Assembly (NCBI RefSeq): GCF_024679095.1
Contig: NC_066529.1
Coordinates: 4,634,866-4,698,865, forward strand
Source: Eriocheir sinensis
Taxonomy: Eukaryota; Arthropoda; Malacostraca; Decapoda; Varunidae
Length of the DNA: 64,000 bases
Direction of reading: 5' to 3'
Both the position numbers and the translations under genes were made by a program. Position 1 is the stretch's first letter; every line of letters begins with the position of its first letter. A model generated the notes under the pieces. That model did not search any database. It saw only the letters and a list, made by a program, of their open reading frames with translations, and was not told the origin of the DNA. Positions 1 through 11,794 of the stretch are shown piece by piece.

Positions 1-1713
1 GTGACCGGACTTACGGGTGACGGGGTGACTGGGAGGGGGAAGGAGGGAGACAAGGGTAGAGAGAGGGAGAAAGGGGTAATATTACGGTTAAGGGGTTGTG
101 CCTAAATGACAGGGAGGAAAGGGAGTTAGGAAAGCAATATGGCTGTCCACTCCTCCTCCTCCTCCTCCTCCTCCTCCTCGTCCTCCTCCTCCTCCTCCTC
201 CTCTCCTGGGTAGCAATAGAGAGCCAGACACTCCGCCGCGCCGAAAAAAATCAAGGAAGGGTCAGTCTGGGAGAACGTATGGACGAGGGGAGAGAGGGAG
301 AAGGAGGGAGAGAGTAAGAGGAAGCCAAGAGAGAGAGGAAGGGTAAAAGGATAACTTGATAGAGGAAGGAAAGGGATACAGAAACGGGGAGGAAGAGAAG
401 GAAGTGAACGAATAAGTTAGATGCATATACAAATAAACATTAACTACATACATGCTTCCGGACAGACAGAAAGACAGATTGACAACAGACATACAGACAA
501 ACACACAGATAGACAGGCAGACACACAGATACATGGACTCAGTGACAAACATACTTGAATATATGCATACAAACACACATGCATACATAAACATACACAG
601 ACATACATTGCATACAAACTTCCATACATATAAACATAACATACATGGAGATATTAACCCATACATACATACATACATACATACATACATACATACACAC
701 AAGCTTCGTTGGCTCCCGTTCAGTAAAAGTGATGTTCTCAATCGCTGTAATAAATGTTAAGAGTGTTGTTGTTCTTTTTTTGTTGTGCGATTTTTTTTTT
801 TTTTAAGCGGGATTCGTAATTATACATAAATTATCCCCAGAAGGGCGGCGGAGGGTCGTTAATGCTGGTGGTTATGGTAATTAGGGGAGGAAAAAGCCAA
901 TTACACGGAACTTTTGACAAACACAACGGGGAAGGTACACCGTTGCAAGTACTTCTGTTGCTAGTTTTTTTTTTTTTCTGTAACTGCTGGTGATACTGCT
1001 GTTACTGCTGCCTCTGCTTTTCTTCTTCTTCCTCTTCTGCCTCCTCCTCCTCCTCTTCTTTTTTTCTTCTTTCTCAACTTCTTTTTTTCTTTTTCTTCTT
1101 CATCTTCTCCTTTCTCCTTCTCATCTTCCTTCTACCCTCTCCTCCTCTCCTCTCCTCTCCTCTCCTCTCCTCTCCTCTCCTCGTCTTCCTCCTATAGCAA
1201 CAACAATATTAGAGATGCTACTATTACTACTACTACAACCACTACCGCTATTAATATCAGTACTACTACTACTACCACTAATAATTATAATAATAATAAT
1301 AATGATAATAATAAATACCGAGAGCAACAACTGAATACAATATTATTCCTATTGTGTGTTTGTAGGAAAGCATGAACGCGGAGAGAGAGAGAGACAGAGG
1401 GTTGGAACAGAAGGGGGAGAGGAAGAAAAAAAAGGGGAAGTGAAAGAAAGAGAGGATCATGAGAGAGGATCATGAGAGAGGGTAAAACGAGAAGAAATAA
1501 GGATAGGAAGAATGGAAAGGAGAAAGGGTTGAAGTAAGAGGAGGCGAAGGAGATGTAAAGGGGAGGAAAATGACGAAAGGAAGAGTAAGAAAGGTGATGA
1601 TAATGGAGACTAGAGACGAGGAGAAAGTAGAATAGAGGAAATAGTGAAGAGAAGAGGAAATTAAAGGGGTAAGGGTTGAGGAGGAATCTATGAAAAGGGT
1701 GTAATGGAATGAA

Positions 1714-1762
<49 letters not shown>

Positions 1763-1851
1763 GGAGGAGGTAGGGGAGAGTCAAGGGCAGCCGAAATGCG
1801 CGTAATAATGCTTACAATGTTCATCCATACCCATTCTGTCCCCTATAACGT

Positions 1852-1929
<78 letters not shown>

Positions 1930-2675
1930 TATTAAGAGGGTGACATCAGTACACACAGACAGCACTCACATACATACATATATATACATTAATCATGGGT
2001 AATACATAGAAACTTGATAAATTTAACTGAATGTAACAATAACAGTTAATAAAGCTACTTATCCAGAACATTATACAGAAACGCCAGGAACATTAATAGT
2101 AGTGCTGCCTTGGTATCATTATTGTTGTTAGATCGTATAGGAATTGATTACCTTTTTTTTCTACAATTAACCAAGAAAAACGTAAATGAGAAGGATATTT
2201 TTTTTGCGGCTTACACTGAATAAAAAAAAAAGTAGTTGATCAAAATAAGGCTACAGAAAAAAAAGATAAATTTAAATCTGCGTTAGGAAAAGAAATAGTT
2301 ATCGAAGAAAGTAAGATAATTAGATTTTTGTGACTACTTGTAGTTGACAGTGGGTGAAGAAGGCGTGTGGGTGGATGGATTAGTGGATGAGGCAAGGCTT
2401 TTGTGAAGTAGTGGATGAAGGAAAGGGGATGAGGAGGACTTGATGGTGGGTGGGGTTGTGGGAGGGGGTGGATGACGAGGCACTGAGGATGGGAATGGTT
2501 GGGGAGGGGTTGAAGGAGGAGGGTGAGGTGGATGACATTTGGGGATGGCTGTGGGAGGAGTGGTGGGGTTGTGTCGAAGGGAGGGGGGGGTAGGGGGGGT
2601 AACGTAACACGCTTCACAACCTTGAATTCATAATGCTATCGACATCACCGGCCCTCACTTATTCACGTGTGCTGT

Positions 2676-2751
<76 letters not shown>

Positions 2752-3179
2752 TACCTGTATGTCTTGTCTCTCACTCTTCATCCCAGTATATATCATCCCA
2801 ACCCATTTTCTCTCCCTTTCCAATACTTTACTTCAGTTATACTCACCATCCTTTTCCTCCTTCTCTCCTCCCCTATAGACGGCCTTTTTCTCTCCCTTCT
2901 TTCCTCCCCTTTTAACGGTCTTTTTCTCTCCCCTTCCTTTACTTTACCTCAGTCTTACCATCCCTCTTCCCCGTCTCTCCTTCCCTGCAGTCAGCCTTTT
3001 TCTCTCCCCCTTCCTTTCCATTACCTCAGTCTTACTCACGATTCATCTCCTTCACCCCAGTAGACGGCCCATTTCACTCACCTCCCTTGTCTCCCCTCCC
3101 CTGCTGATGATCCCTCCCTCCCCTTTCCTTTACTTTCCTTCAGCCTTACTCACCATCCCTCCTCTCTCCTTCCCTGCAG
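1..3179 (+). other. Intron upstream of first visible exon (3' part)
   Basis: No exon is recognisable here. It holds a GGGTGAC-type minisatellite start (1-40), a (CTC)n tract (148-206), CATA repeats (656-698), a CTCCT pentamer repeat (about 1137-1185), mixed TAC/AAT triplets (1207-1315), a purine-rich block ending in (GA)n (1380-1760), (CA)n (1853-1927), a G-rich strand-asymmetric stretch (2340-2600), (GA)n (2675-2748), and a pyrimidine minisatellite leading to the exon 1 acceptor. Intron status is inferred because the first visible exon has an acceptor and continues an open codon. Confidence 0.7.
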
Positions 3180-3190
3180 ACGGCCTTGTG
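2815..3190 (+). repeat. Pyrimidine minisatellite carrying repeated acceptor-like motifs
   Basis: About four diverged units of roughly 75-120 bp. Each contains a CCTCAGTCTTAC-like block, a CT-rich block, and then an AG followed by ACGGCC or a close variant. Junction-like sites are at 2878/2879 (CTATAG|ACGGCC), 2990/2991 (CTGCAG|TCAGCC), 3060 (CCCCAG|TAGACGGCCC), and finally the real acceptor at 3179/3180 (CTGCAG|ACGGCC). The real exon edge is the last member of the array. Confidence 0.75.
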
Positions 3191-3356
3191 TCCTACTCCA
3201 TGCCGCAGGGGATCAGCCGCGGCGTGGAGGTGGACTTGCTCGACCTCAGCTACGACGGCACCACCACCGAGGGGCTGCTCATCGGCGGTCTGGGACAGCT
3301 GCATGACGGGATAGTTGGCGACCACAACTTTAAAACAGACATCGGCTTCGGCAAAG
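3180..3356 (+). CDS. Ddr: DDR exon 1: discoidin-like domain, N-terminal half
   Basis: 177 nt. The acceptor CTGCAG ends at 3179 and the donor GT is at 3357. It begins with the last two bases of a codon and ends with the first base of the next glycine codon. It encodes 59 residues of the discoidin-like (DS-like) domain that follows the collagen-binding discoidin domain in DDRs. The motifs DGLVSYS, LSYDG and GGLGQLHDG match the vertebrate pattern DGLLSY, STYDG and GGLGQLADG. The preceding F5/8C domain is outside the window. Base composition is sharply more GC-rich than the flanking intron, as in the other exons. Confidence 0.94.
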
Positions 3357-4110
3357 GTGAGGAAAGGGAAGAGTAGGTAAAGATAATTATGTGGTAGGGG
3401 CAGGAAGAGGTAAAGGAAATGGGAGATAAAGGGAAGGAGGGGAAAGGGATTAATAGGAGCAAGAATGATATAGAGACAAGAAGAGGGAAGGGAAAGGGGA
3501 AGAAAGAGAATATAAGGGACAGATTTGTGGTAGGGGCAGAAAGAGGCAAACACAAGGGGAGGTAAATGAATAGAAAGTTAAGGGGAAGGAAGGGAAGATT
3601 AGGTAAGGTTATGTGGTAGGGAAGGAAAGAGGCAAAATTATGGAGAGGAAAAATAAAGAACGATAAGGGAAAGAAAGAGAAGAACAGGGACAGGTAATGT
3701 AGTAGAGGCAGAAAGAAGCAAAGGTAAAAAGAAGTAAAGGGAAGGAAGGTATGCAAAAGAAAGGGAAGGATAAGTTAAGATAATTATATGATTGGGGCAG
3801 GAAGAGGCAAAGATAAGGAGGGATAAAGGAAAAAAAGGGGGAAGGGGAAGGATAGGTACATTTGTGGTTGAGGCAGGAAGAGGCAAACTTTAGATCAGGT
3901 AAAGGGAGGAAAAGGGAGAAGGAAGAAAGGGAAGAATTGGGACATATGTGGGAGGGGCAAGAGGAGACAAAGGTTAGAGGAGATAAACGGAAGAATAAGG
4001 ACAGTAGATAGAAACAAGAATAAAAACAAGAAAGAGAAGAATAAAGACAGATAGACAGGAAAAGATGAAAAAGGGGAAAAGGAAAGAACAGGGACTAATA
4101 TGCAAAATGG
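3357..4110 (+). repeat. Degenerate purine minisatellite abutting exon 1 donor
   Basis: Seven diverged copies of a block like GTGGTAGGGGCAGGAAGAGG begin near 3391, 3527, 3612, 3699, 3790, 3862 and 3948, with spacing of roughly 72-136 bp. Purines dominate the + strand throughout. The first unit begins essentially at the splice donor. Confidence 0.7.
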
Positions 4111-5007
4111 AGGGAGAGAAATGTGATTAAAGTATAGTAGGAAAGGAGAGGGAATAAACAAAAGGGAAAGAAGGAAAAGCAAAAACGTACATGAATTTTA
4201 CTGCAGAAAGTAAAAAAATTAAAAAAAACGAACAGAAGAGAAAGCAAATGTTATGTTTGTTACTCGAGAAGGTAATAGCGAGGTGCTTAAAAATATATAA
4301 CTCACAATGAGACACAATTGAAAGGAGGGAGACATGGCAAAAAAGAAACGTTGAATTTGCTGGATAAAGTTGGAAACAGTGAGGAAATAGGAAGCAGATG
4401 TTGTGTTTCAGATTTGAGAAGAGAACGGAAGCCATGAATTATATTGCGAGAACGGAGTCGAAAGCGGAGGGGAAACTCGATAAAAATGTACATGATATTA
4501 GCAGGATAAAAGTAAAAGGAAAGAACAAGTTGAAGCAGATATTGTGTTTGAAACTTGAGAAGAAAATAGAGAGAAATTGGAGTTAGATTAGTTAAGATAA
4601 ATACAAGATCAGAAAGGAAGGGAAAATTTGTAGATTATATACTGAAGAGATGACAAACAAAACCAGATGAGAGAAACAGGAGAACACAAAATAAAGAAAA
4701 AGAAGAAAAAGAGAGAGAGTACAGCAGGAGGGTAACCACTGATAGGGAAGAGAACAGAAGGGAAGAAAGAGAGAAATAGAAAACGAAAAAAGATAAACGA
4801 AAATAAAACGGACGAACAGGAGAAAGGTTAAAAGAAAGAGGGAAGCGACCAGAAATACGGAGAGAAATGAGAGCGAGGGACGAAGAGGGGAGGAGAAGAG
4901 ACATAAGGAGAGAGAGAGAGAGAGAGACTTACATTCAGACAGATAAATAGATTGGCGGATAATTTTCTGATAAAGCAAATCATAAAAGTCACACAAAAGC
5001 AAAACTA

Positions 5008-5184
<177 letters not shown>

Positions 5185-5990
5185 GAGGCTCAGTAACTAT
5201 AGCAACGGAAGTGGCCAGATAAGTAGACAGGTATCCCGCGTCATTACCTGGCCGCCAGCACAGGTAATGGGGCAGCAGCTTCCCTCAACCTGCTGCTGGG
5301 GCGGGGGAAGGGCTGGAAGGGAGGCAGGGGGGAGGATATGGATGAAAAGGGAGAGAGGGGAAGGAAGGTTGTGGGATTTAAGGATGAGACGAAGAAGGAA
5401 GGAGGGAGAGGAAAGGTAGTTAAAAGGCACAGATAGGAAGGAAGAGAGAGAGGGAGAGAAAGAGAGGAAGTTGAAGAGGATGGGAATGAAATGTGAGGTA
5501 AACAAGTATGAAATAAAGAGAAATAGAAGGAGAAAATAGGAAAAGAAGGGTAGAAAAGCAAGAGATAAAGAGGGAGAGAGAAGAAGAGAAGGAGTGAAAT
5601 AGGGAGGGTAGGAATTATATGATGGGGAGGAATAGGGAGGAAAGGGAAGGGCGTGAAAGAGGTGTAGGGAAAAGCGAAAAAAGGGAGAATAGCAGTTGAA
5701 AAATGGTTTTGATGATAGTGTCGATGGTAAATGATGCTGTAGTTTAAGTGTATTGTATATCTGTTAGCAAAGTTTTATCTCCCCCTCTCTATCTATCTAT
5801 CTATCTCTTGAAACATAACCCTATATCCCCTCCATTTTAAAAACAAGAGATTCAAAACAAAAGAATTAGCACGCCCCTAACACCTCATTTTCCCTCATAC
5901 AGCTTCAGGTATCATCATCACCCTTTCAATTAACCTGCTTTCACCTGCCTCTACCTGCCCGGCGCCGTCTCACCCCGCTCCTCTCCACAG

Positions 5991-6118
5991 GCTACGAATG
6001 GGTCGGGTGGAAGAACGAGTCTCACCAACCCCTCGAGATTGTGTGCGAGTTCGATGTCGTGAGAAACTTTACCTCGCTGGCAATCTTCGCGAACAACATG
6101 CACACCAAGGAAGTGGAG
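5991..6118 (+). CDS. Ddr: DDR exon 2: discoidin-like domain, central part
   Basis: 128 nt, acceptor AG at 5989-5990, donor GT at 6119. Two bases complete the glycine codon from exon 1, and the exon ends at a codon boundary. It encodes GYEWVGWKNES and then FANNMHTKEVE, matching the DDR motifs GYDYVGWSNHS and NNMHT. Two N-glycosylation sequons are visible, NES and NFT; the first coincides with a sequon present in vertebrate DDR1. The cysteine that precedes NNMH in vertebrates is alanine here, while a cysteine occurs instead in VCEF. Confidence 0.95.
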
Positions 6119-6294
6119 GTGAGTGGGGGGAAGGGAAGGAGAAGGAGTATTGAAGATGTAAAGAAGGAAAGGAGGAGAAGGAGTAGTGAAGGAAAGAAAG
6201 GAGGAAGGAAGAGAGTAAGAGAACACGAAAGCAGAGTAGAGAGAGAAAATAGAATGAGAAAAGAGGAGGAAATAGAGATATAAATATAAAATGG

Positions 6295-6416
<122 letters not shown>

Positions 6417-6721
6417 AACTGACAACTAACAGAGCAGCTTTAGCCAGAACAAATATAGCTACAGCTTTACACAGAACACCGCGCTAACAGGGACAGATCA
6501 TATGCACAACTGTTGCCGGAGCGAAAAACAAAGAGAGAGACAGAGGGTGGAAAAAATAACACAAAGCAAACTCGACATGAACTACAATTATTAGAAGTGA
6601 AAAGAAGGTGACGAGGGAAAAGGAGAGGGATGAAAAGGGAGAGGGAAATGGGTAGGAAGATGTAGAGAAAGTGGATTGTGAAAGGGAAGGGAATGGAAGG
6701 GAGGAAAGGAAGAAGCTGAAG

Positions 6722-6723
<2 letters not shown>

Positions 6724-6818
<95 letters not shown>
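6724..6818 (+). repeat. (GA)n microsatellite
   Basis: Uninterrupted GA dinucleotides for about 95 bp. A (CA)n tract follows at 6941-6995. Confidence 0.98.
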
Positions 6819-6819
<1 letters not shown>

Positions 6820-6936
6820 AGAACAATCGCAGTAGACAGATATAAAGATAAAAGTTACACCAATCAACCGACAGACAGACAAACTGACGGACGCACAAAA
6901 TGTCAAACAAATAAACACACAAAGACTACCCACTGC

Positions 6937-6940
<4 letters not shown>

Positions 6941-6995
<55 letters not shown>
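6941..6995 (+). repeat. (CA)n microsatellite
   Basis: About 55 bp of uninterrupted CA. Confidence 0.97.
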
Positions 6996-6997
<2 letters not shown>

Positions 6998-7131
6998 GCC
7001 GGACTGTTATTTGATTAGCATGTGATTGTTTTTGTGTTACCTCATAAGGGGCGTCACGTCATAGCTCATACCTGTTGTGTTGTACTGTGTTGATCAAGGC
7101 ACAGCGCTGCATGAACTTGTTTGCCTCTGTT

Positions 7132-8015
7132 TTCCATTACGTACTGAAGCCATGCAGGGAAATACACGTCACTGCTAATGCTGAAAATTTAAAACGATAA
7201 TGGGAGGGTTGGATAGTGCCTCATGGTGTTTTTTTTCGTTTTACAGTAGAGGAAGCATCTTTAAAGGAGTGTTTTCCATTACGTACTGAAGGGCAAAAAA
7301 TATATAACTCACTGTTAATACTGAAAGTTTAAAATAGTAATGGAAGAGTTAAATAAGGTCTCATGGTGATTTTGTTTACAGTACAGGAAGTCGCTGAAGG
7401 GCAAAAATGAACGGACTTGTTTGCCGGTGTTTCCATTACGTACTGAAACCATGCAGGGAAATACACGTCACTGCTAATGCTGAAAATTTAAAACGGTAAT
7501 GGAAGGGTTGGATAGTGCCTCATGGTGTTTTTGTTTTTTTTCGTTTTACAGTACGGGAAGCAGGTCAAGGGGGTGCTTTCCATTACGTACTGAAGCCATG
7601 CAGGACAATATAAATCTCACTGCTAATGCTAAAAAATTAAAATGATAATGGGAGAGTTTAAAATTTTTCATGGTGATTTTTTTTACAGTAAAGGAAGCTG
7701 CTCAAGGTCTATAATGAATGGACTTGTTTGCCGGTGTCTTTTTTTTTCCATTACGTACTGAAGCCATGCAGGGAAATAGATGTTACTGTTAATGCTAAAA
7801 TTTTAAAACAGTATTGGAAGGTGATTTATTTATTTTTATTTATTTTATTTTTTTTATTTACTGTACGGAAAGCAACTCAAGGGGGTGCTTTCCATTACGC
7901 ACTGAAGCCATGCAGGAAAATAAATGTCACTGCTGATGCAAAAAAAATAATCAGTAATAAAAGAGTTGGATAGTCTTTCATGGTGTTTTTTTACAGCACA
8001 GGAAGCAGCTCAGAG
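7132..8015 (+). repeat. Tandem repeat, about 140-175 bp unit, six copies
   Basis: The block TTCCATTACGTACTGAAG recurs near 7132, 7273, 7430, 7567, 7746 and 7888. Each copy continues with a CATGCAGGGAAATA-like part, a TCACTGCTAATGCT-like part, AT-rich sequence, TCATGGTG, a T-run, and then TTTACAGTA.GGAAGC. Units differ by short indels. Some copies carry an extra GGACTTGTTTGCC segment at the front. No coding frame is maintained across units, and the T-run plus TTTACAG resembles an acceptor only by chance composition. Confidence 0.9.
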
Positions 8016-9259
8016 GCAAAAAAAAAAAAAAAAATCCCGCTAGCACTTTTCCTATAAATGAAAGTGGAAAGGCTGAAAGAGAGGTCAATTTCGGATGGAG
8101 AGTTGTCTTGATGTATTCGATTTTCAAGACAAAGATTGAAGGTATAAGACATATAACATAGAACGATTTCGTATTGCCACCCACACCAACACAAGGATAC
8201 ACACGCAATCTCCTGCTACGGATGGAAGGCTGAATAGCACTTTGGGGTCACTGAAAGGCCTCGTTTGAGCTTAATTGGGGGTGGAGGACAGGTGTGGTAA
8301 GGTCAGGTGTGGTGTACTTGCCGCCACTTCTGTTTGTGAGTAGTAAATTGAGCGTCGGGTGTGTCGTGTGTCAGGCCGCGGCGGCGTGAGTATGTTAGCG
8401 CGGACGTGAGTGTGTTAGCGGCGGCAGTTAAGGTTGGCTGGTGAAGGAGAGGAAGCGTTGGAGTGGAGGAGACGTGTTGGATTTCAGTGGGTAACGAAAG
8501 AGTGAGAAGAAGAAGAATACGAAGAGAAAGGAGAAGAGAATGATGTGATTGCTTAAGATTGAAGAGAGAAAAAGAGAGAAAGGGGAGGAGGTGGTGGGAG
8601 TGGAGTACAATACGAAAAAGAAGAAAAATATGAATAATGGAAAAAAAATGACGGTTGTGTTACTGATAGATTTCAAAGGATAACGAAAGAATATGAAGAG
8701 AGAGGAGAGGAACAAGAAAGAGAAGGGTATGTGACTGGACGAACGATTAAGAAGAGAGAAGAGGAGAAGAAGAAGTAGGTGATTGAATTCAAATAGTAAC
8801 GAAGGAGGAAGGAAAGGAAGAAGAATACGAAGGAAAATATGAACAGAAACAAGAAAAAATAGTCCGTTGTGTTATTGGCGTCCGCTGTGGCGAGATGACA
8901 GGATATGAGAAAGGAACGGAAATGGAGGATGAAGATTGAGAAGAAGACAAAGGTAGAAGTGAAAGAAGACCAACCTCATCCTCAGTAACAACAAGAACAG
9001 CAACATAAACAACAACAGTAGCAATGATATGTCAACTCTTATAAGAAAATGTGCATCAACTAAAACTGCAGCAATGATAATAATAATAATAGCAAAGCGA
9101 CAACTATTAAAATCCATGGAGCCGTCAATGAACCTCTTGCAAGTATCCCGGTTACTAAGGCGGAAGGTCGGACGTGAGGAAAGCGGATCCCAGCACAGGA
9201 GATAACGTTAAGTGACGAGGAAACGAAACTGTTGTGTGACTCGGCGACTTGAGAGATAA

Positions 9260-9488
<229 letters not shown>

Positions 9489-10289
9489 TTTATGCTATAG
9501 TTCACAAAATAGAATAGGTAGAAATGCAAATGAAAAAGTGAAAAACGAAAGACATAAAAATAAGAAAGGTGAAATTAAAATAGCCAGAAATGCAAACAAA
9601 GAGAAATGATTGCGAGAACCTTTGAACATGAGGATTCCCGTGAACCTTCCGGAGTCAATCTGCCGGAGCGATCTACGAAGCCGAGGGAAAGAGAATATCC
9701 AGAAATTCTAATTCAGTTGCAACTCAAATTCAAGTCGAGCTATTCGTATAAAAAAATGTATTAGAGGCTTTAAAAAAAATGCGTAAAAAATGTATTAGGG
9801 TCACAAAAATTACACCGATGGCTTGAAAAGATTTTGTATGAATTTTAGATATTTTCTGGGGAAGGAATGAGAGAAAACGTGAGTGTGTGACCCGTGACAA
9901 AACTGAGTGAGGGGAGTAAGGAAAGAGAAGGTGGCGCTCTCTGTTACATGAAATAGGAGATACGTGAATGTCGATAAGAATAATTAAGAGAACATGCGGA
10001 GTAGTGCGACCTTTTTGCGTCTAAATCTGTGACTAATTAGTGAAGATGACGAGAGAGAATGCGTGATTATCTTTATTAGAAATCGGAATAACCAAAGATG
10101 CAAATAAGAAAAGAAAAAATCGGGGTACCACAGCTGCTCTCCCTTCCTGGCGTGTCTAATTGCCGTCCTTATGCGTTACAAGTGATACGGATTGCATGCT
10201 CTCTCTTAGAATTTCATGTCAACGTTTCTGTGCGTCTCCTCCCCGTGTGAAGTTTATCGAGTCATTACCACGGGCGAAGTGCAGTGAAC

Positions 10290-10320
<31 letters not shown>

Positions 10321-10841
10321 TGTTAAAGTTACTCTATTAACCGTGACCCGCCGCCGCCAACACCGCTTTCCCGTGTCACTTTCCCGTGTGGCTTTGCGGC
10401 GGCACAAATATAACGACGTGCAGCCAGGAAAGCCCTCAGTTACCGCCATAAATGTACCATAACCGTAATAAATGCGTATATGTACAAGAGCGGTGATAAA
10501 AAAAAAATATCACACACATACACAGGCCGGCACACACACACACACCCACGCACACACGCTACACGCAATATAGCTAAGCGCCGCAAACGAGAGAGATATA
10601 CATAAACAAAAAATATAACAATGTTTAATGAGTTTCCTGCTAAAAATAGACTCAAAAGTTGGCGGAGGCTTGAAGCTGAAGTTGGCGCGGCTACGGAACG
10701 TTTGCCGGAGGAGAGCAAGTGGTCACCTTTTTTTTCCGACGCAAATTAAAACCTTACGAGAGAAGGAAAAGTTACGAAACCAAGGCGTACAGGAAGAGAA
10801 GGGGCGCGCTGCAGTACACACACACACGCACGCACGCACAC

Positions 10842-10842
<1 letters not shown>

Positions 10843-10883
<41 letters not shown>

Positions 10884-10990
10884 TCACTTTTTTGGTTTCT
10901 TCCCGTGTTTCTTTCTGTCTGGAGCATCGTTTTGTAAGTTTTTTTTTATTATTTAGTTTTCCCCTTCATCTGTTTCATGTATAGGAAAGT

Positions 10991-11056
<66 letters not shown>

Positions 11057-11229
11057 CTGCACAAATCATTTTAAATCCGGAACAGGTGGAAGCGTTGGTT
11101 TCGAAGTTCAAGATAATAATATAAAAACTGCTGAGCGTGAGGCCAAAAGGATACTGAATAATCGAGAAGTGAAGGAATGTATTAATACCTTATACGTCTC
11201 TGAGGGAAGGCAAGGAAGGAGGAGAAAAC

Positions 11230-11280
<51 letters not shown>
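10843..11280 (+). repeat. (CA)n and (TG)n cluster
   Basis: CA tracts at about 10843-10879 and 10992-11055 are followed by a TG tract at about 11230-11279. CA and TG are reverse complements, so the transcript could fold the cluster into hairpins. Confidence 0.93.
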
Positions 11281-11282
<2 letters not shown>

Positions 11283-11600
11283 CAGAGGAAATATAATGTG
11301 CAAGTTCCAGAATATATAAAAGAAATGAGCGAAACGATCAAGGAAAATTTCACTGTTAGAATTGTAAAAAGAAAAAATGATACTATAGTGTTATGACTTT
11401 TCAACAGTGGCAGTTTGAAAGGCCAAACACATTTCATTAGAGGAAGAGAGATGATAAGGTTAGAGGTTGGGTAAGGAGAGAGAGACAAAGGAGGAATATT
11501 AGAGGATGAGTAGGGGAGGAGAAGGAAGAAGAGGTGGTGGAGGAGGAGGAGGAGGAAGAGGCCAACGACTACTCTGCGGAGAAAAATGTTACATCGGGGG

Positions 11601-11794
11601 CAACGTTGCTAGATTGTCGTACTCAGCCGCTTATATTTCCCGACTTCCTAACCCCAAAATGTCTTCTGGGCTCCAATAACGAAACACATTTATAGTTATC
11701 GTTTAAAGAGTTAGATCCTGATGTTTCTTGGCAATAGTTAGGCGTCAGAAACCGGTAAATACTATGCTCTGAGTACGATAATCTGCCAACGGTG
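11601..11794 (+). mobile_element. hAT-type MITE, copy 1 (194 bp)
   Basis: Non-autonomous DNA transposon. The left end CAACGTTGCTAGATTG and the inverted right end (CACCGTTGGCAGATTA on the opposite strand) form terminal inverted repeats of about 24 bp. The element is flanked by a perfect 8-bp direct repeat ATCGGGGG at 11593-11600 and 11795-11802. Eight-bp target duplications and ends resembling CAnnGTTGCCA are characteristic of the hAT superfamily. A second copy of identical length lies at 41767-41960. No transposase is encoded. Confidence 0.88.

Noticed and set aside
262..741. 159-codon reverse open frame rich in Cys, Val and Tyr
   Set aside because: It is the translation of CATA/CAGA repeats and purine-rich sequence; no domain, no splice context.
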